A DNA stretch of 40,624 nucleotides, taken from NCBI GenBank assembly GCA_009379995.1, contig WHSR01000049.1, forward strand, positions 1 through 40,624, read 5' to 3'. The DNA is from Streptosporangiales bacterium. Lineage in GTDB: Bacteria; Actinomycetota; Actinomycetes; Streptosporangiales; WHSR01. The position numbers and the translations under genes are program-made. Position 1 is the first letter of the stretch; every line of letters starts with the position of its first letter. The notes beneath the pieces are model-generated. The model worked only from the letters and a program-made list of their open reading frames with translations, was not told where the DNA came from and made no database searches. Below are positions 34,187-40,624 of the stretch, piece by piece.

Positions 34187-37100
34187 GTGACGGCTTCCGG
34201 TTATCTGCGGTACCCGCACCTGCACGGCGATCTGCTGACCTTCGTGGCCGAGGACGACGTATGGATAGCGCCGATCGCCGGCGGCCGCGGCTGGAGGCTG
34301 TCCGCCGACGGCGTACCGGTTACGCATCCGCGGTTCTCGCCGGACGGACGCTGGGTGGCGTGGACGAGTCGCCGGGACGCCGATCCCGAGGTCCACGTCG
34401 CTCCTGCCGACGGCGGGGAGAGCAGGCGGCTCACGTACTGGGGCAGCCCGGACACCCGGGTGTGCGGCTGGACGCCGGACGGCGCCGTGCTCGCCCTCAG
34501 CTCGTGGCGTCAGCCGTTTTCCCACTACACCCACGCGTACGCGGTGCCGGTCGACGGCGAGCCCGCCCGGTCCATGGGGTGGGGGCCGGTCGGCGGCGCT
34601 GCCATCGGGCCGGATGGGGCCGTGCTGATCGTCACCGTCGCCGCCCAGGAACCCGCCCGCTGGAAGGGCTACCGGGGCGGGGGGATGGGCCGGTTGTGGG
34701 TCAACCACGGCGACGGGTTCGTCCGGATTCTCGCGGACCTCGACGGCAACCTCGACTGCCCTCTGTGGGTCGGCGACCGGCTGGCGTTCCTCTCCGACCA
34801 CGAGGACGTCGCGCACCTCTACTCGTGCCGGCCAGACGGCTCGGACCTGCGTCGGCACGCGGATCATCCGGAATCCTTCTACGTGCGGCACGCCAGCACC
34901 GACGGGGACCGGGTGATCTACGGACGGGCGGGGGAACTGTGGCTTCTGGACGGCCTCGACGCGACGCCGTACCGTCTCGACGTGCGGCCCGGCGGACCGC
35001 GGACAGGTCGCCATCCGAGTCCCGTGTATCCGAGCGTCGACGACCTGTCGTGCGACAGGACGGGCCGGGGTAGCGCCGTGGAGGTTCGCGGCGGCGTGCA
35101 CTGGATCACCCATCGCGACGGACCGGCGCGTGCGCTCGCGGTGGCACCGGGCGTACGGACGCGTCTGCCCCGCGTCCTGGGAGACAGCGGTCAGGTCGCC
35201 TGGGTGACCAGCGCCGACGGCGACGACGCCCTGGAGATCGCCCCGACGACGGATACCGACCAGGCGGCATCGCCACGCCGCCTGGCGGCGGGGCTCCTCG
35301 GCAGGGTCGATGACCTGGTCGCCGCCCCCGACGGCAAGAAAGTGGCCGTCGCGGCCCATGACGGCCGTCTGCTGCTCGTCGACGTCGCGACCGGTGAGGT
35401 CGAGGAGCTCGCCATCAGCGACAACGGCCCGGTCACCGGCCTTTGCTTCTCGCCCGACTCGGCGTGGCTCGCCTGGTCGCATCCGGGGCCCGGGCACGCG
35501 CCGCTGTCGCACATCCGGCTCGCCCGCATTGATGGCCCCGCCGCCGGCGATCCCCCCGCCGGCGATCCCGCCGCCAACGAGGGCGCCGCCAACGAGGGCG
35601 CCGCCAACGAGGGCGCCGCCAACGAGGGCGCCGACGGTGTGACGATCGTGGACGTCACCGACGGCCGGTTCATCGACACCGATCCTGTCTTCAGCATGGA
35701 CGGCGCCCATCTGATCTTCTTGTCCTGGCGGGGCTTCGACCCGGTCTACGACTCGCACATCTTCGACCTGTCGTTTCCCTTCGGGTGCCGCCCGTACCTC
35801 GTACCGCTGACCGACTCCGCCCGCTCACCGTTCGCGCCGACTCCGCAGGGTCGTCCGCCCGGCACCGAGGGCGGCGACGGAGGAGACGCAGAGGAGGAGC
35901 CGGCAACGGTGGGCCTCGACGGCATCGCGGCGCGCGTGGTGCCGTTTCCCGTCCAGGAGGCGCGGTACTCCTCGCTGTACCCGGTCAAGGGCGGCGTCGT
36001 GTGGCTGCGGATGCCGTTGACCGGCATGCTCGGCGAGAGCGGCTCCGAGCCCGGCGACACCCGGCCCAAGCCGTCCCTGGAACGCTACGACCTCGGCAAG
36101 CTCCGCTGCGAGGAGATCGTGGACGGCCTCGACTGGGTCGAGGTCAGCGGCGACGGCGAGTACATGGTGATCAGCCGCGATGGCAACCTGCGGGTGCTTC
36201 CCACCGGCGGCACCGAGGGCGAGGCCGGGGACAAGGCGTTCGACGTCGATCTGTCCCGGCTGCGCATCACCGCCGATCCGGTGGCCGAGTGGGGGCAGGC
36301 CTACGACGAGGCCGGGCGGGTGATCCGCGACTACTTCTGGACTCGCGACATGGCCGGGATCGACTGGGACGGCGCGCTCGCGCGCTACCGGCCGCTGCTG
36401 GACCGCATCACGACCCCTGACGACTTCGCCGACCTGCTCTGGGAACTCTTCGGCGAGCTGCGTACCTCGCACGCCTACGTGTCCGGGGCCGGCTCGCACG
36501 GAGGCGATCGGTGGATGGGGCTGCTCGGCGCCGACCTGGAACGCGACGGCGACGGGGTCTGGCGGGTGACTCGGGTGCTGCCCGCCGAGACCTCCGACCC
36601 GTACGCTCGCTCGCCGCTGGCAGCGCCCGGCGCGGGCGTGATGCCGGGGGACGCGCTCCTCGCCGTGGACGGCCGGCCGGTCGAGCCCGATGCCGGACCC
36701 GGTCCGCTTCTGGTCGGTGCCGCGGACAAGCTGGTCGAGCTGACCATCGCGCCCCGTGACGGTGGGGGCGACGGCCGGCCGGTGCGGCGCGTGGTCGTAA
36801 GGCCGCTCTTCAACGATCGGCGGCTGCGCTACCAGGCCTGGGTGAACGACCGCCGGGCGAGGGTTCGCGAGCGCAGCGACGGGCGGCTCGGCTACCTGCA
36901 TATCCCGGACATGACAGGTATCGGCTGGGCGCAGTTCCATCGCGATCTGCGGGTCGAGATCGTCAATCCGGGGCTCGTCCTCGACATCCGGGGTAACTCC
37001 GGCGGGATCGTATCCGAGCTGGTCGTGGAGAAGCTCGCCCGCCGGGTGGTCGCCTGGGACGTCGGGCGGCACCGGCGCCCGGTGAGCTACCCGGCCGACG

Positions 37101-37465
37101 CTCCACGCGGCCAGGTGGTGGTCTTGGCCGACGACCACACCGCCTCGGACGGCGACATCCTTGCCGCCGCTATCCGCGCCCTCGGTCTGGGGACGGTGGT
37201 CGGCACCAGAACCTGGGGAGGGGTCATCGGCATCCACTACCACCGGCTCGTCGAGGGCACGTACATCACCGTGCCCCGGTACGCCACCTGGTTCGACGGC
37301 CACGGGTGGGGCCTGGAGAACCGAGGCGTCGACCCCGACGTCGAGGTCGAGATGACGCCCGACGACTGGGCCGAGGACCGCGATCCCCAGCTGGACGCCG
37401 CGGTGCGGATCGCGCTGGAGCGGCTGCAGAGCCACCCACCCGCAACGCCGCCGGACCGTCCCTGA
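34187..37465 (+). CDS. Tricorn protease homologue (S41 family peptidase)
   Basis: 1092 aa from GTG 34187; the start is uncertain because no strong ribosome site is seen. Order: N-terminal beta-propeller with TolB/WD-like repeats (RFSPDGRWVAWTSRRDAD), a second propeller (about 300-650), a core domain, a PDZ domain (GVMPGDALLAVDGRPVEPD) and the C-terminal S41 domain. The catalytic set matches tricorn: Ser761/His762 (RTSHAYV), Ser987/Asp988 (TASDGD) and Glu1044 (GLENRGVDPD). It degrades short peptides released by the proteasome in the cytoplasm. A tetra-repeat ANEGA lies in the second propeller (about residue 465). The 60-bp palindrome is 54 nt upstream. Confidence 0.95.
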   Translation: MTASGYLRYPHLHGDLLTFVAEDDVWIAPIAGGRGWRLSADGVPVTHPRFSPDGRWVAWTSRRDADPEVHVAPADGGESRRLTYWGSPDTRVCGWTPDGAVLALSSWRQPFSHYTHAYAVPVDGEPARSMGWGPVGGAAIGPDGAVLIVTVAAQEPARWKGYRGGGMGRLWVNHGDGFVRILADLDGNLDCPLWVGDRLAFLSDHEDVAHLYSCRPDGSDLRRHADHPESFYVRHASTDGDRVIYGRAGELWLLDGLDATPYRLDVRPGGPRTGRHPSPVYPSVDDLSCDRTGRGSAVEVRGGVHWITHRDGPARALAVAPGVRTRLPRVLGDSGQVAWVTSADGDDALEIAPTTDTDQAASPRRLAAGLLGRVDDLVAAPDGKKVAVAAHDGRLLLVDVATGEVEELAISDNGPVTGLCFSPDSAWLAWSHPGPGHAPLSHIRLARIDGPAAGDPPAGDPAANEGAANEGAANEGAANEGADGVTIVDVTDGRFIDTDPVFSMDGAHLIFLSWRGFDPVYDSHIFDLSFPFGCRPYLVPLTDSARSPFAPTPQGRPPGTEGGDGGDAEEEPATVGLDGIAARVVPFPVQEARYSSLYPVKGGVVWLRMPLTGMLGESGSEPGDTRPKPSLERYDLGKLRCEEIVDGLDWVEVSGDGEYMVISRDGNLRVLPTGGTEGEAGDKAFDVDLSRLRITADPVAEWGQAYDEAGRVIRDYFWTRDMAGIDWDGALARYRPLLDRITTPDDFADLLWELFGELRTSHAYVSGAGSHGGDRWMGLLGADLERDGDGVWRVTRVLPAETSDPYARSPLAAPGAGVMPGDALLAVDGRPVEPDAGPGPLLVGAADKLVELTIAPRDGGGDGRPVRRVVVRPLFNDRRLRYQAWVNDRRARVRERSDGRLGYLHIPDMTGIGWAQFHRDLRVEIVNPGLVLDIRGNSGGIVSELVVEKLARRVVAWDVGRHRRPVSYPADAPRGQVVVLADDHTASDGDILAAAIRALGLGTVVGTRTWGGVIGIHYHRLVEGTYITVPRYATWFDGHGWGLENRGVDPDVEVEMTPDDWAEDRDPQLDAAVRIALERLQSHPPATPPDRP
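35570..35629 (+). repeat. Tandem 15-bp repeat x4 inside the tricorn gene
   Basis: GCCGCCAACGAGGGC is repeated four times without change, encoding A-A-N-E-G units. It is preceded by two near-identical 15-bp GCCGGCGATCCC-type units. The length is a multiple of three, so unit gain or loss keeps the frame. A likely surface loop. Confidence 0.9.
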
Positions 37466-37506
37466 CCGAGCTCCGCTTAGCCGATGAGTGTCACATTCAT
37501 ACGGAC

Positions 37507-38955
37507 CTATCGGGTGGATGGGCCACTCATCGGAACGCGTGCCCGAACCGCGGGCACGACCAGCAGGGCGAGCCCGCCCACCACCGCGCCGAGCAGGAAG
37601 TCGGCCGCGTACGCCGAGCCGGCCGGGTACGGGCTGCCGGCGGGTGTGGAGATCACCAGTACGACGGCCGCCACCTGCGCGGAGATCGCGATGGCGATGT
37701 GGCGCACGATGGTGTTCACTCCGTTGGCAGCGCCTCGTCGTGCCGGCGGCACGGCGTCGTTGATCAGGACCGGCAGCACCGCGAACGTCATTCCGGCGCC
37801 GATACCCATCATCCCGGAGCCGATCAGCAGCCCCATGGGGTGGGCCGCGAGAGCCGCGAGCACCAACAGCCCGGTGGCGGTGGTGAGCGAGCCCGCGATC
37901 ACCGGCAGTCGCAGGCCGAACCGCGGGATCAGCGCGCCGGTCACCGGCCCGAACAGGAGGGTGGTCAGCGAGGCCGGGAGCATGAACAGCCCGGCCTGCA
38001 TCGCGCCGACGCCCAGGCCGATGTCGCTCGCGGTGGGCAGCTGGGCGATCTGCGGGACCAGCAGGAACGACATGCCCTGACCGAACGTCACCAGGAACGC
38101 GACGGCGTTCGCGATCCAGACGTTGCGCAGCGCCATCTCGCCGAGATGGATGAGCGGGTGCGCCGAGCGCCGTTCCACCTGGAACAGCGCGGCGAGCGCG
38201 ACCGCCCCGACGATCAGCAGGCCGATGGTCATGGGCGAGTCCCAACCCCAGTCCGGCCCGCGGCTGATCGCGGTGAGCGGCGCACCCAGACCTGTCGCGA
38301 TGAGGATGGCTCCCGACCAGTCCACGTGCCCGCGGGTGCGCACCTTGTCCTCCGGTACCAGCACGGCGACCGTGATCAGGGAGAGGCAGGTCAGCAGCAC
38401 CGTCCCCCAGAACAGGCCGCCATGGCCGAAGCGGTCGGTGATCAGCCCGCCTGTTGGCATGCCGAGCGCCCCGCCGAGGCCGAACGCTGAGCTGATCAGG
38501 CCCATGCCGAAGGCCGCCCGATCCCGTGGAAGCTGGTCGCTGAGCAGGGAGTACGCGAGCGGAAACACGCCGCCGGCCGCGCCCATGACGATGCGTCCGG
38601 CGATCACCATGGTCACGGAGGTGGCCAGAGCGCACACCAGGGCACCGAGGCCGAAGAGGCCGAGGATGGTCAGCAGCGCCCGGCGCTTTCCGAACATGTC
38701 CCCGAGCCGTCCGGCGATGACGGTGAGCGCCGCGGAGGAGACGAAGAAGCCGGTGATCACCCACGCCCCCTCCGCGGGCGAGGCGTCCATCGCCCGCTGG
38801 ATGTGGGGGAGGGCGGGGACGATGCTGGTCTGCGAGGTGGCGTACGTGAGCCCCGCGGCCAGCAGCGGCGCGATGACGCGGGCGGATCGGACGGGGCGGG
38901 CGGGCCGGAGGATGGCCGTGTCGGACTCCTGGAGGTCGCGTCGCGATTCCGGCAC
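37507..38955 (-). CDS. MFS transporter, DHA2-type drug/metabolite exporter
   Basis: 482 aa from GTG 38955, with about 13-14 hydrophobic segments. Landmarks: PALPHIQRAMDASPAEGAWV (motif D1 region), GRLGDMFGKRRALL (motif A), AGRIVMGAAGGVFPLAYSL, and GLGGALGMPTGGLITDRFG (motif C). Members export drugs or metabolites against protons. It is convergent with the tricorn gene and unlinked in direction to the LysE gene, which ends 81 nt upstream of its start on the same strand. Substrate not predictable. Confidence 0.93.
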   Translation of the reverse strand: MPESRRDLQESDTAILRPARPVRSARVIAPLLAAGLTYATSQTSIVPALPHIQRAMDASPAEGAWVITGFFVSSAALTVIAGRLGDMFGKRRALLTILGLFGLGALVCALATSVTMVIAGRIVMGAAGGVFPLAYSLLSDQLPRDRAAFGMGLISSAFGLGGALGMPTGGLITDRFGHGGLFWGTVLLTCLSLITVAVLVPEDKVRTRGHVDWSGAILIATGLGAPLTAISRGPDWGWDSPMTIGLLIVGAVALAALFQVERRSAHPLIHLGEMALRNVWIANAVAFLVTFGQGMSFLLVPQIAQLPTASDIGLGVGAMQAGLFMLPASLTTLLFGPVTGALIPRFGLRLPVIAGSLTTATGLLVLAALAAHPMGLLIGSGMMGIGAGMTFAVLPVLINDAVPPARRGAANGVNTIVRHIAIAISAQVAAVVLVISTPAGSPYPAGSAYAADFLLGAVVGGLALLVVPAVRARVPMSGPSTR

Positions 38956-39036
38956 GCTGGTATACCGTCCTCTGCTCTCATCGTCGTCGGATCCGGGCTG
39001 ACGGCCCGACGGGTAGCGACAAAGACGAAGGATCGG

Positions 39037-39669
39037 TTATTCCGGACGTGGTGGCACGCTGACGGCGAGCCGCGCCCCGAACCCAAGGAGCACCAGGCCG
39101 CTGATTCCGCTCATGACCTGCTGGAAGCGCGGGCCGAGCCGGCGGCCCATCCAGCTGCCTCCGGCCGCGACGACGGAGAGCCACGCCAGGCTCAGGGCCA
39201 CGTGGATGCCGGCCAACACCAGGCTTGCCGCCATCACGTCCGCGTGCGGCGGGATGAACTGCGGCAGGAACGACATGTAGAACACGCCGACCTTGGGGTT
39301 GAGTACGTTGGTGACGAATCCCGCCCGGAACGCCGCCGTACGGCCCGCCTCACCGCCGTGGGTGCCGAGGTCTCCGCCGCGGCCGCGGACGCAGACCCAC
39401 AGCTGGCCGATCCCGAGCCAGACCAGGTACGCCGCGCCGGCGACGCGCAGCACGGCATACGCGGCCTCCGAGGCCGTCAACAGGGCACTCACCCCGAACG
39501 CGGCGGCCATGGCCCACAGCACCAGCCCGGAGACGACGCCGAAGGCGGTCCGCAGCGCGGTCGGCCGGTCGAACCGCAGTGCCCGGGAAAGGACGACGGC
39601 GGTGTCCGCGCCCGGGGTCAGCGCCAACAGCACGGCCACGGCGAGGAAGGCGGCGAGCTGATCCGTCAC
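39037..39669 (-). CDS. LysE family amino acid exporter
   Basis: 210 aa from GTG 39669, with six hydrophobic segments. The LysE/RhtB signature is seen at the start (LLALTPGADTAVVLSRAL) and in NVLNPKVGVFYMSFLPQFIP; AYLVWLGIGQLW is also typical. Exports amino acids or related metabolites. No clear ribosome site precedes the GTG. Confidence 0.93.
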   Translation of the reverse strand: MTDQLAAFLAVAVLLALTPGADTAVVLSRALRFDRPTALRTAFGVVSGLVLWAMAAAFGVSALLTASEAAYAVLRVAGAAYLVWLGIGQLWVCVRGRGGDLGTHGGEAGRTAAFRAGFVTNVLNPKVGVFYMSFLPQFIPPHADVMAASLVLAGIHVALSLAWLSVVAAGGSWMGRRLGPRFQQVMSGISGLVLLGFGARLAVSVPPRPE

Positions 39670-39799
39670 GCCGCGAGGCTAACGCCTGCATCTGCCGGCG
39701 GATCGACGGCGTGTGGCGGCTTGTTCACCGCCACGCGCCGCCTCGCGCTCGGGAGGCAGACGAATCGCATGTGCAGTGGCTGCCAGTGAGTGCACAGTT

Positions 39800-39815
39800 G
39801 TAGCACTAGTGCTAC
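39800..39815. promoter_or_regulatory. 16-bp palindromic operator of the toxin-antitoxin genes
   Basis: GTAGCACTAGTGCTAC is a perfect palindrome 9 nt before the antitoxin ATG (39825), overlapping the promoter region. Phd-type antitoxins bind such sites to repress their own operon. Confidence 0.7.
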
Positions 39816-39824
39816 GGTGGAGCC

Positions 39825-40076
39825 ATGGCTGTCATCCCGGCTCGAGATCTCCGCAATCACACCGCGGAGATCCTGCGGCGTGTGGAGGCCGGGGAGGAGT
39901 TCGAGGTCCGTCGCAACGATCAGCCGATCGCCAAGATCGTTCCGCTGCGTCGGCGTCGACGATGGGTGCCTGCGGTCGAGCTGATTCCCCAGCTCGAGCG
40001 GCTCGGTCCGGATCCGACGAGCCTCCGCTCCGAGCTGCGGGAGATCCTGTCCGAGTCGACCGACGATCTCCCGTGA
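39825..40076 (+). CDS. Phd/YefM family antitoxin
   Basis: 83 aa; ATG 39825 preceded by GGTGGAG. N-terminal Phd fold: VIPARDLRNHTAEILRRVEA, then FEVRRNDQPIAKIVPL. The C-terminal acidic tail (LRSELREILSESTDD) wraps and neutralises the toxin in this family. The stop overlaps the toxin start by four bases, so antitoxin and toxin are translated in a coupled way. Autoregulation through the palindrome at 39800-39815 is expected. Confidence 0.93.
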   Translation: MAVIPARDLRNHTAEILRRVEAGEEFEVRRNDQPIAKIVPLRRRRRWVPAVELIPQLERLGPDPTSLRSELREILSESTDDLP

Positions 40077-40468
40077 CCGCGCCGTGGCGGGCCGTGGCCG
40101 ACACGTCGGTCCTCATCGGATTGGAGGGGGGTCGGGTCGCGGTCGAGGACTTCGCCGAATACTCATGGGCGGTGTCCACGGTCACTCTCGGGGAGTTGCG
40201 TCTCGGCGTCATCCAGGCAGTCGATCCGCTGGTTGCCTCGCACAGGCTCGCTACCTATCAGCTCGCCCAGCAGTTCGATCCGCTGGTCATCGATGAAGAT
40301 GTGGCCGATTCGTGGGCCGTCCTGGTGGCCCGGCTACGGGCCGAGGGCCGAAAGATGCCAATCAACGACAGTTGGATCGCCGCGACGGCCCTGGCCCACG
40401 ATGTCCCCCTGGTAACGCAGGATGCCGACTACGACCACGCTCCGGGTCTGACCGTCATCAAGCTCTGA
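40073..40468 (+). CDS. PIN domain (VapC-type) ribonuclease toxin
   Basis: 131 aa from GTG 40073, overlapping the antitoxin stop (GTGA). PIN acidic residues are in place: Asp10 (AVADTSVLIGL), Glu41 (TLGELRLGV), Asp99 (INDSWIAATAL) and Asp117/Asp119 (VTQDADYD). VapC-type toxins cleave tRNA or rRNA in a Mg2+-dependent way and stop translation when the antitoxin is lost. Both genes are full length, so the module is probably active. Confidence 0.95.
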   Translation: MTAPWRAVADTSVLIGLEGGRVAVEDFAEYSWAVSTVTLGELRLGVIQAVDPLVASHRLATYQLAQQFDPLVIDEDVADSWAVLVARLRAEGRKMPINDSWIAATALAHDVPLVTQDADYDHAPGLTVIKL

Positions 40469-40483
40469 CCCCAACCACGTTTC

Positions 40484-40624
40484 TCAGGCCAGTTGGTGGG
40501 TGACTTGGGGGTAGAGCCGCATGTAGGCCTCGGCCATGGTGTTGGTGGTGAGGCCGAGGTTGGGGCCGGCGTTGCGGCGGAGTTGGACGCCGCGGCGTTT
40601 GGCGAGGTCGGTGTAGTAGTCCCA
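40484..40624 (-). CDS. 3' end of an unidentified CDS (46 residues, cut by window edge)
   Basis: The frame is open from the right edge to TGA 40484. Visible product: WDYYTDLAKRRGVQLRRN, then AGPNLGLTTNTMAEAYMRLY, then PQVTHQLA. Codons are almost all C/G-ending and the frame is clean. I do not recognise the family. The end of a regulatory or mobile-element gene is possible, but nothing in the visible part settles it. Confidence 0.5.
   Translation of the reverse strand, partial: WDYYTDLAKRRGVQLRRNAGPNLGLTTNTMAEAYMRLYPQVTHQLA

Noticed and set aside
37481..37533. CCGATGAGTG...CACTCATCGG inverted repeat as a terminator between tricorn and the DHA2 transporter
   Set aside because: The spacer is 33 nt and the right arm is inside the transporter coding end. 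Pairing is possible, but a terminator role is not supported.
35825..38764. 979-aa minus-strand ORF
   Set aside because: It is antisense to the tricorn gene and out of frame over the DHA2 transporter. Composition is Arg/Gly-rich shadow and no motifs are present.

Overview
The window is uniformly GC-rich DNA with GC-biased third positions, many GTG/TTG starts, ATGA/GTGA stop-start overlaps, a SigJ/ECF41-like sigma factor and an AccA3-type carboxylase. This points to a high-GC actinomycete; genus cannot be decided. No rRNA, tRNA, CRISPR array or complete insertion sequence was seen.

Main result: two separate genes are each split by one in-frame TGA lying in the motif U-G-S-C. Each TGA is followed at 18-20 nt by the apical loop of a hairpin that looks like a bacterial SECIS element. 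They are best read as two full-length UGSC-family selenoproteins, 3827-4399 (minus, Sec100) and 14299-14832 (plus, Sec96). Each sits beside a paralogue of the same ~365-aa uncharacterised protein (2732-3826 and 13176-14285). The seleno-module is therefore present twice in about 12 kb, in two different operons.

Layout. 2-1840: 5'-truncated tandem CaiB/BaiF CoA-transferase. 1874-4704 (minus): operon of NifU-like CxxC protein, UGSC selenoprotein 1, partner protein 1 and IclR regulator, behind a TTGACC-17-TACGAT promoter. 4815-6259: ECF41-type sigma factor and a divergent carboxymuconolactone-decarboxylase-like protein, with matching promoter motifs. 6276-7839 (minus): sodium:solute symporter with a 33-aa membrane ORF. 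8136-19667 (plus): tightly packed operon of HyuA, HyuB, MHS-type MFS transporter, partner protein 2, UGSC selenoprotein 2, a degenerate isopropylmalate-dehydrogenase-like protein, carboxyltransferase and biotin carboxylase/BCCP. 19694-21363 (minus): small ORF and DUF234-type ATPase. 21551-27277 (minus): acyl-CoA operon of AMP-ligase, ACAD, crotonase, VOC epimerase-like protein and ACAD. 27458-33223 (plus): two-component system, Cys-repeat lipoprotein and MacAB-like efflux genes. 33283-34014 (minus): Clp_N/HTH protein. 34187-37465: tricorn protease. Then a DHA2 MFS pump, a LysE exporter, a Phd/PIN toxin-antitoxin pair, and the 3' end of an unknown gene at the right edge.

Working model (inference): 1-27.3 kb is a catabolic region. 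Uptake (MHS and SSS transporters), hydantoinase-type ATP-dependent ring or amide opening, seleno-redox steps, CoA activation or transfer, acyl-CoA oxidation, hydration, epimerisation and biotin-dependent carboxylation are all represented. The substrate is unknown. The Sec machinery (selA, selB, selC, selD) is not in the window and must lie elsewhere if the reading is right.
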